This document shows, in pieces, positions 9,080-17,238 of a stretch of DNA of 64,000 nucleotides; within the stretch, counting starts at the first letter, position 1, and each line of letters starts with the position of its first letter. Source of the stretch: DASVUS01 sp036388675 (GTDB lineage Bacteria; Armatimonadota; Abditibacteriia; Abditibacteriales; Abditibacteriaceae). The notes beneath the pieces were generated by a model that worked only from the letters and a program-made list of their open reading frames with translations, made no database searches and had not been told where the DNA came from. A program made the translations under genes and the position numbers. The DNA is taken from contig DASVRI010000039.1 of NCBI GenBank assembly GCA_036388675.1, positions 62,001 through 126,000 on the forward strand, in the 5' to 3' direction.

Positions 9080-9975
9080 TGCAATCCACGTTATTCGGCG
9101 AAGAAGCGGTGACAATGGCGAGTGGTGTTGTGAATGTAGCCAGCGTGCCGCAGCGCAGCCCCTTTCGTTATCCTGGTGGAAAAACGTGGCTTGTTCCGCG
9201 CTTGCGCCAATGGCTCCAAAGCCAACCTGTTCGGCCACGCGAATTTATCGAGCCGTTTGCCGGCGGTGCAATCTCCAGCTTAACCGCCGCCTTCGAGAAT
9301 CGTGCTGAATGGGTGACACTGGTCGAGCTGGATGAGCAAGTCGCAGCCGTCTGGCGCGTGATTCTGCAACAGGCCGGCGGAGGCGAATGGCTCGCCGATA
9401 GGATTAGACATTTCGACTTGACCTTGGAAAGCGCGCAACAAGTTCTTTGCCAGCCCGCACCAAATCTGCGAGAAATGGCGTTTCGCACATTGCTGAAAAA
9501 CCGCATCAATCATGGCGGCATTTTGGCGCCGGGCGCCGGGACCTTGAAACACGGAGAGAATGGGAGAGGCATCAAATCACGCTGGTATCCTGAGACATTG
9601 CGAAGGCGCATTCTTGATATTGTAGGTCAGCGCGACAGCATACAATTTATCGAAGGCGATGGGATGCAAGTTCTCAAGGACAACGCACATCGCCCTGATG
9701 CCATTTTTTTTATTGACCCGCCATATACAGCGGCAGGGAAAGGGAAGCGGGCAGGCACGCGCCTTTACACGCATAACGAACTTGACCACGAAGAATTATT
9801 TAAAATTGCTTCAACACTTCAAGGCGGCTTTCTGATGACTTACGACAACGCGCCGGGGGTGTTGGAACTTGCCGAAACGTTTGGTTTCCACACTCGCACG
9901 GTAGCCATGAAGAATACACACCACGCCGAAATGAGTGAATTACTTATCAGTCGCGATGTGAACTGGGTCGTTTAA
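9079..9975 (+). CDS. D12-class (Dam-like) DNA N6-adenine methyltransferase
   Basis: This 298-residue protein has the D12 class order: SAM-binding PFRYPGGKTWLVPRL (about residues 29-43), EFIEPFAGGA, a long target-recognition insertion, then the catalytic DPPYTAAGKG (about residue 214). The class methylates the exocyclic amine of adenine, so the site contains an A. It is translationally coupled to the NotI-like gene (TAATG overlap) and presumably protects that enzyme's site. It is therefore not NotI itself in specificity, since NotI protects an all-GC site with a cytosine methylase. Whether it modifies the abundant GAGTACTC palindrome is speculation. The ATG at 9079 is fixed by the overlap; an internal ATG at 9115 is possible. 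Confidence 0.9.
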   Translation: MQSTLFGEEAVTMASGVVNVASVPQRSPFRYPGGKTWLVPRLRQWLQSQPVRPREFIEPFAGGAISSLTAAFENRAEWVTLVELDEQVAAVWRVILQQAGGGEWLADRIRHFDLTLESAQQVLCQPAPNLREMAFRTLLKNRINHGGILAPGAGTLKHGENGRGIKSRWYPETLRRRILDIVGQRDSIQFIEGDGMQVLKDNAHRPDAIFFIDPPYTAAGKGKRAGTRLYTHNELDHEELFKIASTLQGGFLMTYDNAPGVLELAETFGFHTRTVAMKNTHHAEMSELLISRDVNWVV

Positions 9976-10041
9976 CGCTGTCTTGCTCCCTCTCCGAGCC
10001 AAGTAAAAGCGGCGGCAGAGCACTTGCAGTAATGTTCCTCA

Positions 10042-10788
10042 ATGCGATTTCTTCTGCTTTCCGATGTTCATGCCAATCGCTTTGGCTTAGAGGCTGCGTT
10101 GGCCGATGCCGAAGGGCAATACGATCAGGTGTTGTGCCTGGGTGATGTGGTCGGTTATGGCGCGCATCCCAACGAATGCTGCGAGATTTTGCGCGACGTT
10201 AAAGCGTGGTGTTTACGCGGCAACCATGACGCGGCGGCCATCGAGCAATTGGACATCTCCGACTTTAACGCCATCGCTGCTGAGGCGATGCGCTGGACGC
10301 GCCGCCGCCTCAATATTGTGAACATTTCGTGGCTCGAATCGTTGAAGAGCAGGCTCGACCGCGAAGAGCACGGCTTTCAAGCCGTGCACGGCAGCATCCG
10401 TGATCCTCTGGAAGAATACATCCTCGACAGCGAGACCGCGGAAGAATCGCTTGCGTTGATGCAGCGCCCGGTCTGCTTCTACGGGCACACGCACATCGCC
10501 GAGTTCTATAGCCGCTCAGTGACAGAAGAAAATTCACCATCTCAAAACGCCGGCTTTCTACGCGGCGGTCAACTCGCTATCGAAACGCAGCAGCGGTATC
10601 TGGTGAACCCCGGCTCTTGTGGGCAGCCGCGCGACGGCAACCCGCAGGCGCGTTACGCGCTGTTCGATACAGTCTCACGCCATCTCGAAGTGCGTGCCCT
10701 CGATTATCCGTGGCAGATGGCGCGTGCCGCGATTATTGAAGCGAACCTACCGCGCCAGTTAGGCGACCGTCTCCTGCTGGGCGAATAA
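10042..10788 (+). CDS. Calcineurin-like metallophosphoesterase
   Basis: A 248-residue cytosolic phosphoesterase of the YfcE/MJ0936-like group. Metal-binding motifs appear in order: LLSDVHAN (D-x-H), LGDVVGYG (GD-x-x-x-G), LRGNHDAA (GNHD), then AVHGS, and FYGHTHIAEF (GHTH). YLVNPGSCGQPR is also typical. The two-metal site would hydrolyse phosphomono- or phosphodiesters; the substrate is unknown. It lies 66 bases after the methyltransferase on the same strand but is probably not part of the restriction-modification unit. No GAGTACTC inside. Confidence 0.88.
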   Translation: MRFLLLSDVHANRFGLEAALADAEGQYDQVLCLGDVVGYGAHPNECCEILRDVKAWCLRGNHDAAAIEQLDISDFNAIAAEAMRWTRRRLNIVNISWLESLKSRLDREEHGFQAVHGSIRDPLEEYILDSETAEESLALMQRPVCFYGHTHIAEFYSRSVTEENSPSQNAGFLRGGQLAIETQQRYLVNPGSCGQPRDGNPQARYALFDTVSRHLEVRALDYPWQMARAAIIEANLPRQLGDRLLLGE

Positions 10789-10865
10789 GATTCAACACCT
10801 CAAACAATGTGAATTGCGTGCCGTGCCAATTAAACCTTGCGGTTCTGAGCACACTGACGCCATCC

Positions 10866-10968
10866 ATGAGAATCCAATCTGGCGAGACGCGCGGGCACAA
10901 GCTCAAGACGCGCGAACGCAAAGGCACGCAACCAACCGATGCACTGGCGCGCGAGACACTGTTCAACA
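10866..10968 (+). pseudogene. Degenerate duplicate of the rsmD 5' end
   Basis: Starting at the ATG at 10866, about 103 bases match the first 103 bases of intact rsmD (12188 onward) without gaps and with about 14 differences by eye. The encoded start is MRIQSGETRGHKLKTRERKG against MRIQSGEARGRKLKTREGKG. Short upstream similarity (ATTAAAC and CTGACGCCA) is also shared, with an extra 18 or so bases in this copy. After 10968 the match stops and the frame ends without the SAM-binding motif, so it cannot be a working methyltransferase. It indicates a past duplication or an insertion between the two copies. Confidence 0.85.
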
Positions 10969-11231
10969 CCTGGCTGCTGGACGAGACAAACTGCGCCTCA
11001 ACTTTGATTTGTTGATAAGGCTGATCGAGCCTGGGCACCAGGAGTTGCACTTATTCAAGGGCAGCCGGTTCTCGTGTGACCATCAAGGTATTCTGATGGG
11101 AGCGCTGCGAGATATTATGCTGCGCACTCGAAGACCTGCGCTTTAAGCTACAATCGTTACAGAGGCCCAGGTCAGGGATCAAAGGTTCGAGATGCGCTAC
11201 AGCCCGGCATGTGCACCAGCCAGAGGATTTT
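10969..11231 (+). other. Non-coding stretch after the rsmD fragment
   Basis: Between the rsmD fragment and the secreted-protein gene I see no convincing gene, no strong hairpin and no GAGTACTC. The bases are not recognisably similar to any other part of rsmD. A weak Shine-Dalgarno (GAGGA) precedes the next ATG. Confidence 0.5.
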
Positions 11232-12086
11232 ATGAAAACATTGATGTTGGCTTTGATGACCGGGGCGTCGTGGAGCGTACTGTCGTGTGCTGTGCCACAG
11301 GTTCTGCATCCGGCAAGGGCCGCGACCGGAGCCACTTTCACGCGGATCACATTGTCACATACCGTTAATGGTTGGGGCAGCGGCGAAGCCTTTAACCTTA
11401 CGCTGCGTGCGGACGGAACGGCCACCTGGGCCAGACACGAGAGGACCGTCAAAGGCTCGGTCGCCACAACAACATTAAAAGGAAGATTCCCCGTAGCGCG
11501 ATTCAACAAATTCGCAGCCATGCTGCGCCAGGCCAATTTCTTCACCTTAAAACCACGTTACAGTTCGAGCAGCACCGACCAGGCAACGACGACTCTCGGG
11601 GCGACGAGCGGAACCAAGACATGGAGCGTCGCCAGTTATGGTGATGCCGCGCCGCCTGAATTCTTCCAGGTGGCGCGCGCTGTGAGCGAAGAACGTCTCG
11701 CTATTCATTGGACCCGGGCCAAGTCGAAGCCGAAGACGAAAAGCACTGCCAAAGCGCCAGGGATGAAGACGGCGGGGACGCATGAAAAGCCATTAACCAT
11801 TGAGGAAGTGCGCATCAAGGCGGGCGCGGCGGCGATGTGTGAAGTTCATCATGTCGCACTTCGGCAGGGCACGGCCCCAATCAGGTACGGCTTACCGCCA
11901 GCGCCTGTGCCCGGCTTGCCCGAAGCTCGGCGCACACAATTCCCGCGTGCCAACACGCAGGTGGCGGGCGGCTACATGATCGGCGACGATTTACCCAGAA
12001 CCGCCTCTGTCACATTTTGTCCGCAATGCCGCGCGATGGAATCGCAGTGGCTCCAGACGCGGCATCGTAATCCGAAACGCGATTAA
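11232..12086 (+). CDS. Secreted protein with DUF6438-like and Cys/His metal-site regions
   Basis: I place the start at the ATG at 11232 (MKTLMLALMTGASW), preceded by GAGGA. The N-terminus looks like a signal peptide with a Cys near residue 17, possibly a lipobox. Residues about 35-110 (FTRITLSHT, LRADGTATWARH, KGRFPVARFNKFAAML) resemble DUF6438-type domains. After a Lys/Thr linker, the C-terminal part has CEVHHVALRQGTAPIRYGLP and later VTFCPQCRAMESQW, a C-x2-H ... C-x2-C pattern suggesting a metal-binding site. This half is probably a separate domain. It sits between the broken and intact rsmD copies, hinting that it arrived with the rearrangement. Function unknown. Confidence 0.65.
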   Translation: MKTLMLALMTGASWSVLSCAVPQVLHPARAATGATFTRITLSHTVNGWGSGEAFNLTLRADGTATWARHERTVKGSVATTTLKGRFPVARFNKFAAMLRQANFFTLKPRYSSSSTDQATTTLGATSGTKTWSVASYGDAAPPEFFQVARAVSEERLAIHWTRAKSKPKTKSTAKAPGMKTAGTHEKPLTIEEVRIKAGAAAMCEVHHVALRQGTAPIRYGLPPAPVPGLPEARRTQFPRANTQVAGGYMIGDDLPRTASVTFCPQCRAMESQWLQTRHRNPKRD

Positions 12087-12187
12087 CAACCAAAACATTG
12101 ATGAGAACCACGGTGGCAAGCCGACTGAGGCGATTGTCTCCTATTGGCGAGTAAGCCACGTTCCGTCCTGATTAAACTGACGCCACC

Positions 12188-12760
12188 ATGAGAATTCAAT
12201 CCGGCGAGGCGCGCGGGCGCAAGCTCAAGACGCGCGAAGGTAAAGGCACGCGGCCCACCGATGCACGGGCGCGTGAAACGTTGTTCAACATCATTGGCGA
12301 GCGCGTGGTCGAGGCGCGTGTACTCGATTTGTATGCCGGCACGGGCGCGGTTGGAATTGAGGCGCTCAGTCGCGGCGCGGATTCGTGCATTTTCATCGAG
12401 CAGAACCATGTAGCGTGCAGTGTCATCCGTGAGAATATCAAGACACTGGGCTGGCAGGAGAAAGCGCAGGTGTGGAAAAGCGCGGTCAAGCCGTCGCTGC
12501 GGCGCCTGGGTGAAAGCGGCGAGAACTTCGACATTGTGTTCGCCGACCCGCCGTTTACGCGCGAAGAAGAGTTGCGCGACCTGAGCGCCGGGTTGGACAA
12601 CTGGTGCCAGTTATTGCATAATGAGGGGAAGCGTTTTGACGGCTTGCTGGTCGTGCAGCACCACTGGAAGGCAATGCCGCCGCTTTCGGCTGCGTGGGCG
12701 CCGGTGCAATCGCGACGCGCCGGCGAGTCGATGCTGTCATTTTACTGCTGCGCGCGGTAG
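12188..12760 (+). CDS. rsmD: 16S rRNA (guanine(966)-N(2))-methyltransferase RsmD
   Basis: The 190-residue protein has the RsmD N-terminal signature GRKLKTREGKGTRPTDARAR, SAM-binding DLYAGTGAVGIEALSRGA (about residues 46-63) and catalytic DIVFADPPF (about 117-125). It methylates G966 of 16S rRNA in small-subunit assembly. Length is normal. A broken copy of its first 103 bases lies 1.3 kb upstream. The downstream gene is the coiled-coil protein that often follows rsmD in several phyla (known context). Note the one-mismatch palindrome relative GTGTACTC at its 'RVLDLYAG' codons. Confidence 0.95.
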   Translation: MRIQSGEARGRKLKTREGKGTRPTDARARETLFNIIGERVVEARVLDLYAGTGAVGIEALSRGADSCIFIEQNHVACSVIRENIKTLGWQEKAQVWKSAVKPSLRRLGESGENFDIVFADPPFTREEELRDLSAGLDNWCQLLHNEGKRFDGLLVVQHHWKAMPPLSAAWAPVQSRRAGESMLSFYCCAR

Positions 12761-12892
12761 TTTTACTGCTTCGCGCGAAGGTTTTACCGCGTTTCGCCGT
12801 AGTCGTTTTAACAACTGAAATTATAATTCCATACCAGGGTACTCGCTGTCCGTAGACACCTTACGGCGCATTTGGCGAGGGGGAGGCTTACA

Positions 12893-13468
12893 ATAGACGT
12901 TCTACGCTTGATAGACGAACTCGAAATGCTGGTCGAAAATGGGAAGGGCCACGTTTTCGGCAAGGTATTTATTGACGAACAAGCGTTTTTCATACAGACC
13001 TCGAAGCTCAAAAAGGCGCTTCCAGACGACCTCAAGAAGGCTGAACGCGTAACGCGCGACAGCGACCGCGTGGTGACGCAGGCGCAAAACGAGGCGCACC
13101 GCATGGTCAGTGAAGCGCAGGCTGAGGCGCAGCGTTTGATAGGCGATTCTCGCGCCCAGGCCGACCGCACCATTCAGGATGCCCGCAATCATTCCGACCG
13201 CATCATTGAGGACGCGCGGCGCGAAGCTGAGCGCATTGTCGCCGATGCGCAGCAGCACGCCGAGCAACTGGTCGCCGAGCATGTGATCACGCAGCGCGCG
13301 CAGCAAATGGCCGAGCAAACGCACCAGGAATCGGTGCGCGAAGCCGAAGAAATGCGTGCACAGGCCGATACCTACGCCTACGACGTTCTGGAGCGAGCCG
13401 GCACGGTGTTGCAGCGCTTGTCTGAGGGTATCAATCAGGGCAAAGAGCAAATCCGCCAGAGCCACTAA
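12893..13468 (+). CDS. Coiled-coil (DivIVA/F0 subunit B-like) protein, probable AUA start
   Basis: The protein begins DVLRLIDELEMLVENGKG and has a short globular N-terminus, then a long heptad-rich helix from about residue 55 with Ala/Gln/Arg/Glu repeats, typical of the conserved coiled-coil proteins near rsmD and often misannotated as ATP synthase subunit B. Homologs usually start just before DVL. At that point the codon is ATA (12893), preceded at six bases by a strong ribosome site AGGGGGAGG (12878-12886). The only in-frame TTG upstream (12872) lies before this ribosome site; a TTG at 12908 lies after the conserved residues. I therefore favour AUA initiation. Role unknown; possibly cell-envelope or division scaffold. 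Confidence 0.7.
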   Translation: MDVLRLIDELEMLVENGKGHVFGKVFIDEQAFFIQTSKLKKALPDDLKKAERVTRDSDRVVTQAQNEAHRMVSEAQAEAQRLIGDSRAQADRTIQDARNHSDRIIEDARREAERIVADAQQHAEQLVAEHVITQRAQQMAEQTHQESVREAEEMRAQADTYAYDVLERAGTVLQRLSEGINQGKEQIRQSH

Positions 13469-13548
13469 ACGATTGCGGACTTCGGACGCCTCGATTGTGG
13501 ATTGAGTGCACGAAATCCGCAACCGTAAGTCCGCCATTCGCAATTGCC

Positions 13549-15231
13549 ATGACTCCCCGTCTCCATCCGCTACTGCGCCTGGTCATTTGCCTGTTTGGTA
13601 TCGGGGCGCTGTTTGTCATCATCACGGCGGTCATCGTGGCCGCCCTGCGCACCACCACCGCCATCAGCGGCCAGACAGTGAATCTGGCCGATTTCTTCAC
13701 CGACAATCCGCTGGTTGCCACCGTCCTGTTTTACCCGCCGCTCTTGCTGTGGCTGTGGTTCTGCCGGCGTGCCATCGACGGTCACAGCTTTCGTTCGCTG
13801 GGCTTGCGTCTGGGCAGTTCAGGGCGCGGCTTCATGGCCGGTGCGGCGTGCGGTGCTCTGGCCATTACGCTGCTGTTCGGCATTCTATGGTTGACGGGAA
13901 ACGCGCGCATCAACGGCCCTTCACCCGAAGCCTTTGAATCGGGCGCCGTCGTCAGCGCCGCTGTTTTGTGCTTCTTCGGTGTGCTCTTCTTTGCCGTCGG
14001 TTTCATGGAAGAACTGTGCTTTCGTGGCTACGCGATGCACAACCTGGCCGCGTGGGCTGGATTGCGCTTCGCCATTGCAGCTCAGGCGGTCGTCTTTGCT
14101 CTGGTGCATCTGGGTAATGTAGCTGCCAAAGTTCCAAACGAAAGCGGGGATGCAGCGAGCGCCGGCGCCACGGCGGCCCCCTCGCTATTAAACATCTTGA
14201 TGGACACGCGCGTGGCGATGCTCAACATCGCACTGATCGGTGTGTTTTTCGCGTTGAGCTACGTTAAGACCGGCTCGCTGTGGTTTCCCATCGGTTTTCA
14301 TGCGGCGTGGAACTTCTTTCTGGGATGCATCTGGTCGATGCCGGTCAGTGGTGTAGGCACCTTTCGAGTACTCGATGTATCGGTTTCGTCCAACGCCCTG
14401 TTAACCGGAGGCGACTTCGGGGCCGAAGGCAGCATTTTGCTGACGCCGCTGTTGCTGGTTTTGCTGTGGGTCGTGTGGCAAGAGGCCGATCATCCGCAAG
14501 CGCTCAGCGACCTGGCCGAGTCGCGCGCTGCACCTGAGCCGCACACCGCGCTCAAGCCTGTTCCGGTCGCAGCCGAAGCCGCTGCTCCCGCCGAGGGCCA
14601 ATACGTGCCGTCGCGTTTTCGCACCACGATGCGTCCAAGAACCAGCGCCGGAGTGCCGTTGTCATTAGAAACCGGCGCAGCTACAGGTGGTGCCGCGAGC
14701 ACCGCTCCTTTTACACGCGATGTCACGGCCAGCGTGGCCGCTACGGCAAATGGGGCCGCGAACCTCGCACCGAGTGCAGTGCCGGGCTCACTTCATGAAG
14801 CCGCATCGGCAACGCAGCCCGCAACAAGTGAAGCAATGAGCGTCTATCAAGTGGATGTTACGGCCTCCTGCGGCGTGGCACAGTCACAAAATTCAACGCC
14901 CGAAGTTGCACTGGTAAGCGGCGCCATTGTTCCAGCCGTGACACAAACACAACGCCCCGACGATGTGCTTCAAACGGAAAGCTCGGCCAGCACAGAGCCG
15001 CTGCCGGCTGACAGGGGAAAAGTTTTGCCTCCAGAGCCAGAACCGGCGCCGGCTGCCCACCAGCCTATGTCACAAACTACGCTGCGCGAGGCTTCGCCAC
15101 CAACGCCTTCGCCACCAACATCGCCACAGGGAACGTCACCGCCAGCCGATTCTGCACCCGCTTCGAGCCAGGTGCCGACCACTCCACCGGCTGCAACACC
15201 CGGCACGAAGAAGCCAAGGCCAAGGTGGTAG
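13549..15231 (+). CDS. CPBP-family (CAAX-like) intramembrane metalloprotease with long Ala/Pro-rich tail
   Basis: I start at ATG 13549 (MTPRLHPLLRLV); the TTG at 13495 adds an unrelated leader. The N-terminal ~310 residues hold about eight hydrophobic helices with the protease signatures EELCFRGYAM (EExxxR), FALVHLGN (FxxxH) and GFHAAWNFF (HxxxN). CPBP enzymes act in bacteriocin immunity, prenyl-protein processing or membrane-protein control; the substrate here is unknown. The last ~240 residues are low-complexity Ala/Thr/Pro/Ser, ending in Pro-rich repeats and a basic GTKKPRPRW. This tail is not part of the family and looks disordered. One GAGTACTC (14366) encodes RVL. Confidence 0.85.
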   Translation: MTPRLHPLLRLVICLFGIGALFVIITAVIVAALRTTTAISGQTVNLADFFTDNPLVATVLFYPPLLLWLWFCRRAIDGHSFRSLGLRLGSSGRGFMAGAACGALAITLLFGILWLTGNARINGPSPEAFESGAVVSAAVLCFFGVLFFAVGFMEELCFRGYAMHNLAAWAGLRFAIAAQAVVFALVHLGNVAAKVPNESGDAASAGATAAPSLLNILMDTRVAMLNIALIGVFFALSYVKTGSLWFPIGFHAAWNFFLGCIWSMPVSGVGTFRVLDVSVSSNALLTGGDFGAEGSILLTPLLLVLLWVVWQEADHPQALSDLAESRAAPEPHTALKPVPVAAEAAAPAEGQYVPSRFRTTMRPRTSAGVPLSLETGAATGGAASTAPFTRDVTASVAATANGAANLAPSAVPGSLHEAASATQPATSEAMSVYQVDVTASCGVAQSQNSTPEVALVSGAIVPAVTQTQRPDDVLQTESSASTEPLPADRGKVLPPEPEPAPAAHQPMSQTTLREASPPTPSPPTSPQGTSPPADSAPASSQVPTTPPAATPGTKKPRPRW

Positions 15232-15276
15232 CCACTGAGTACTCGTTGGCCAATCGTCGGTATAAAATAAGAGCGT

Positions 15277-16581
15277 ATGGCGTATCTCTCTCATATTCTA
15301 GGCAAGCGCGTCATGGATGCTGTAGGGCAGCCCGTGGGACGCATCGTCGATCTTGCGGTGACGGTGCAAGAGCCATTTGGCGGCGACTTTCCGCCAGTGA
15401 CACTCGTGCTGGTGCGCGCCGGTGACGCCACGTTGCGCCTGCGCTGGGAACTGATCGCCGACCTCAATGCGATGGGACGCGGCAACGCCTGCCTGCTCGA
15501 TGAGCCGCGCGCCAAGCTCACCATCGGGCAGGAAAAAGCCGGCGAAGTCTATCTGCGCCGCGATGTGCTCGACAAGCAAATTCTTGACATCGGCAACTAT
15601 CGCCTGGTGCGCGTCAACGATATTTACTTGCAGGAAGACGATGGTCAACTGCGCGCTGCGGGTGTTGATGTGTCGCTGCGCGGTTTGCTGCGCCGCATTC
15701 GCATGGAAGATCGCGTTGTGCCCTTGACCAGGAAACTGGGCCTTTCGATGACGCGCCAGCACATTCCCTGGAATCAGGTCGAAGTGATGCAAACGGAAAG
15801 CGGCGACAAGATTCAGCTCAAAGTGCCGACCGATAAACTATCGCGATTGCACCCGACCGATCTTGCCAACATCGTGCGCCAGATGAGCCCGGTCGAGCGC
15901 GTCGAAGTGGTGGAGCAACTCGATGTGGAAACCGCCGCCACCACGATGGAAGAGTTGGACGACGAAGTCGCTGCCGACATCATCGAAAGCCTCGACCATG
16001 AGCGAGCCGCCGACATCATTCAGGAAATGGACCCGGACGAAGCGGCTGACGTGCTGGGCGAAATGGAATCGGAGCAGGAAACCGAAGAGATTTTGCAACT
16101 GATGGACGACCCGGAAGAAGCCGCCGACATCAAGCATCTGCTTTCTTACGAAGAAGGCACGGCAGGCGCGCTGATGACCACGGATGTCGTTTCCGTGCCG
16201 CTCACCATGACGGCGGGCGGAGTACTCGATAAGCTGCGCGCCGAGCAACCCAACCCCACAACGCTGCATTACCTGTATATTGAAGACGAAGATGAAAAAC
16301 TCCTTGGCGTCATTGGCCTGGCCGAAATCGCGCTCGCCGCTCTCGAAACGCCGCTGCGCGACCTGATGCACGAGGGCGAAGTCATCACGGTTGACCCGGA
16401 AGCCGAGGCCGGGGAATGCGCACGTCTCATCGCTAAATACGACCTGCTCAGTCTGCCGGTTGTCGATTTGAACGGTTGTTTGCTGGGCGCGGTTACAGTG
16501 GACGATGTGCTCGATGTCATTGCGCCCGACGAATGGAAATCGCAAATGCCGCGCGTCTTTGCCCGCAGCACCGAAGAGTGA
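15277..16581 (+). CDS. PRC-barrel, MgtE N-terminal and CBS domain protein
   Basis: The 434-residue soluble protein has three parts: two PRC-barrel-like segments (LGKRVMDAVGQPVGRIVDLAV at the start and RKLGLSMTRQHIPWNQVEVM), an MgtE-type superhelical N domain (DDEVAADIIESLDHERAADI, PDEAADVLGEM, LLSYEEGTAGALMTTDVV) and two CBS motifs (ending SLPVVDLNGCLLGAVTVDDV). It has no membrane segments, so it is not the transporter itself; proteins of this make-up are known in actinobacteria and others and are thought to sense Mg2+ or nucleotides. The GAGTACTC at 15237 lies 40 bases before the start and 16220 is in the gene (GGVLDKL). Confidence 0.88.
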   Translation: MAYLSHILGKRVMDAVGQPVGRIVDLAVTVQEPFGGDFPPVTLVLVRAGDATLRLRWELIADLNAMGRGNACLLDEPRAKLTIGQEKAGEVYLRRDVLDKQILDIGNYRLVRVNDIYLQEDDGQLRAAGVDVSLRGLLRRIRMEDRVVPLTRKLGLSMTRQHIPWNQVEVMQTESGDKIQLKVPTDKLSRLHPTDLANIVRQMSPVERVEVVEQLDVETAATTMEELDDEVAADIIESLDHERAADIIQEMDPDEAADVLGEMESEQETEEILQLMDDPEEAADIKHLLSYEEGTAGALMTTDVVSVPLTMTAGGVLDKLRAEQPNPTTLHYLYIEDEDEKLLGVIGLAEIALAALETPLRDLMHEGEVITVDPEAEAGECARLIAKYDLLSLPVVDLNGCLLGAVTVDDVLDVIAPDEWKSQMPRVFARSTEE

Positions 16582-16735
16582 GGCGCGTGTGCCAAGGGCA
16601 ACCTTTAGCCCCTCACTCACGTTCGGGGTTCGGGAAGAACGCATACATGCTACGCGGTCGAAGCACCAATTGTCTTGCTTGCGCGCAGCGTAAATACCTT
16701 CCTCCTCATTCCGCGCATCAGGATAGAATAGAATT

Positions 16736-17053
16736 ATGTCTTACCTTGCCTACAGCTATCAGAAAAATCCAGCAGTACTCATCGACGTGTCCGCTCACTT
16801 CCATGATATTCTGTGGGAAGTGAAACACGATTGGGACATACACGAAGTTGTAGTCACGGCAAACGTAAATCCCAACGATCAAAGCCGTGACATAGCTGCT
16901 ACATTAAACGCCATAGACGAACAGTTTTTCTTAATCTTTGGGCCAAATGGCAATGAGCGAGGACGAGATAAACGCACAGGATTGGTGATGGTCGCCGCTT
17001 ACGAAAATGAACAAGTGCAGTTTCTCGGAACAGAGATATGCGCTACGTTTTGA
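16736..17053 (+). CDS. Hypothetical protein, 105 residues
   Basis: A short ATG-started frame (MSYLAYSYQKNP). It is acidic, lacks a signal or membrane segment, and has no motif I recognise. Composition is more AT-rich than neighbouring genes, as in the other small accessory genes of this window. An AGTACTC one-mismatch form occurs in it. The 155 bases before it show no promoter I can defend. Function unknown; coding status moderately likely from length and codon pattern only. Confidence 0.5.
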   Translation: MSYLAYSYQKNPAVLIDVSAHFHDILWEVKHDWDIHEVVVTANVNPNDQSRDIAATLNAIDEQFFLIFGPNGNERGRDKRTGLVMVAAYENEQVQFLGTEICATF

Positions 17054-17238
17054 CCAAGCAAGACAACCAATCACTGCAACTGACCGGCTACAGGCTCCGC
17101 TCGTGCCGGCGGCTGAGTTCAATCGTTATGAAACCCGCTTGCACGTGTAAACCCAGACAGCGCCAGGATGTTGCGCGCGCGTGGTGAACGCCGCAAACTG
17201 CACCTGTCCCCAGTACGAGTACTCGAAAAGGAAATCTT

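Noticed and set aside
11160..11210. tRNA-like GGTTCGAGA segment
   Set aside because: No cloverleaf can be formed around it; no tRNA seen anywhere in the window.
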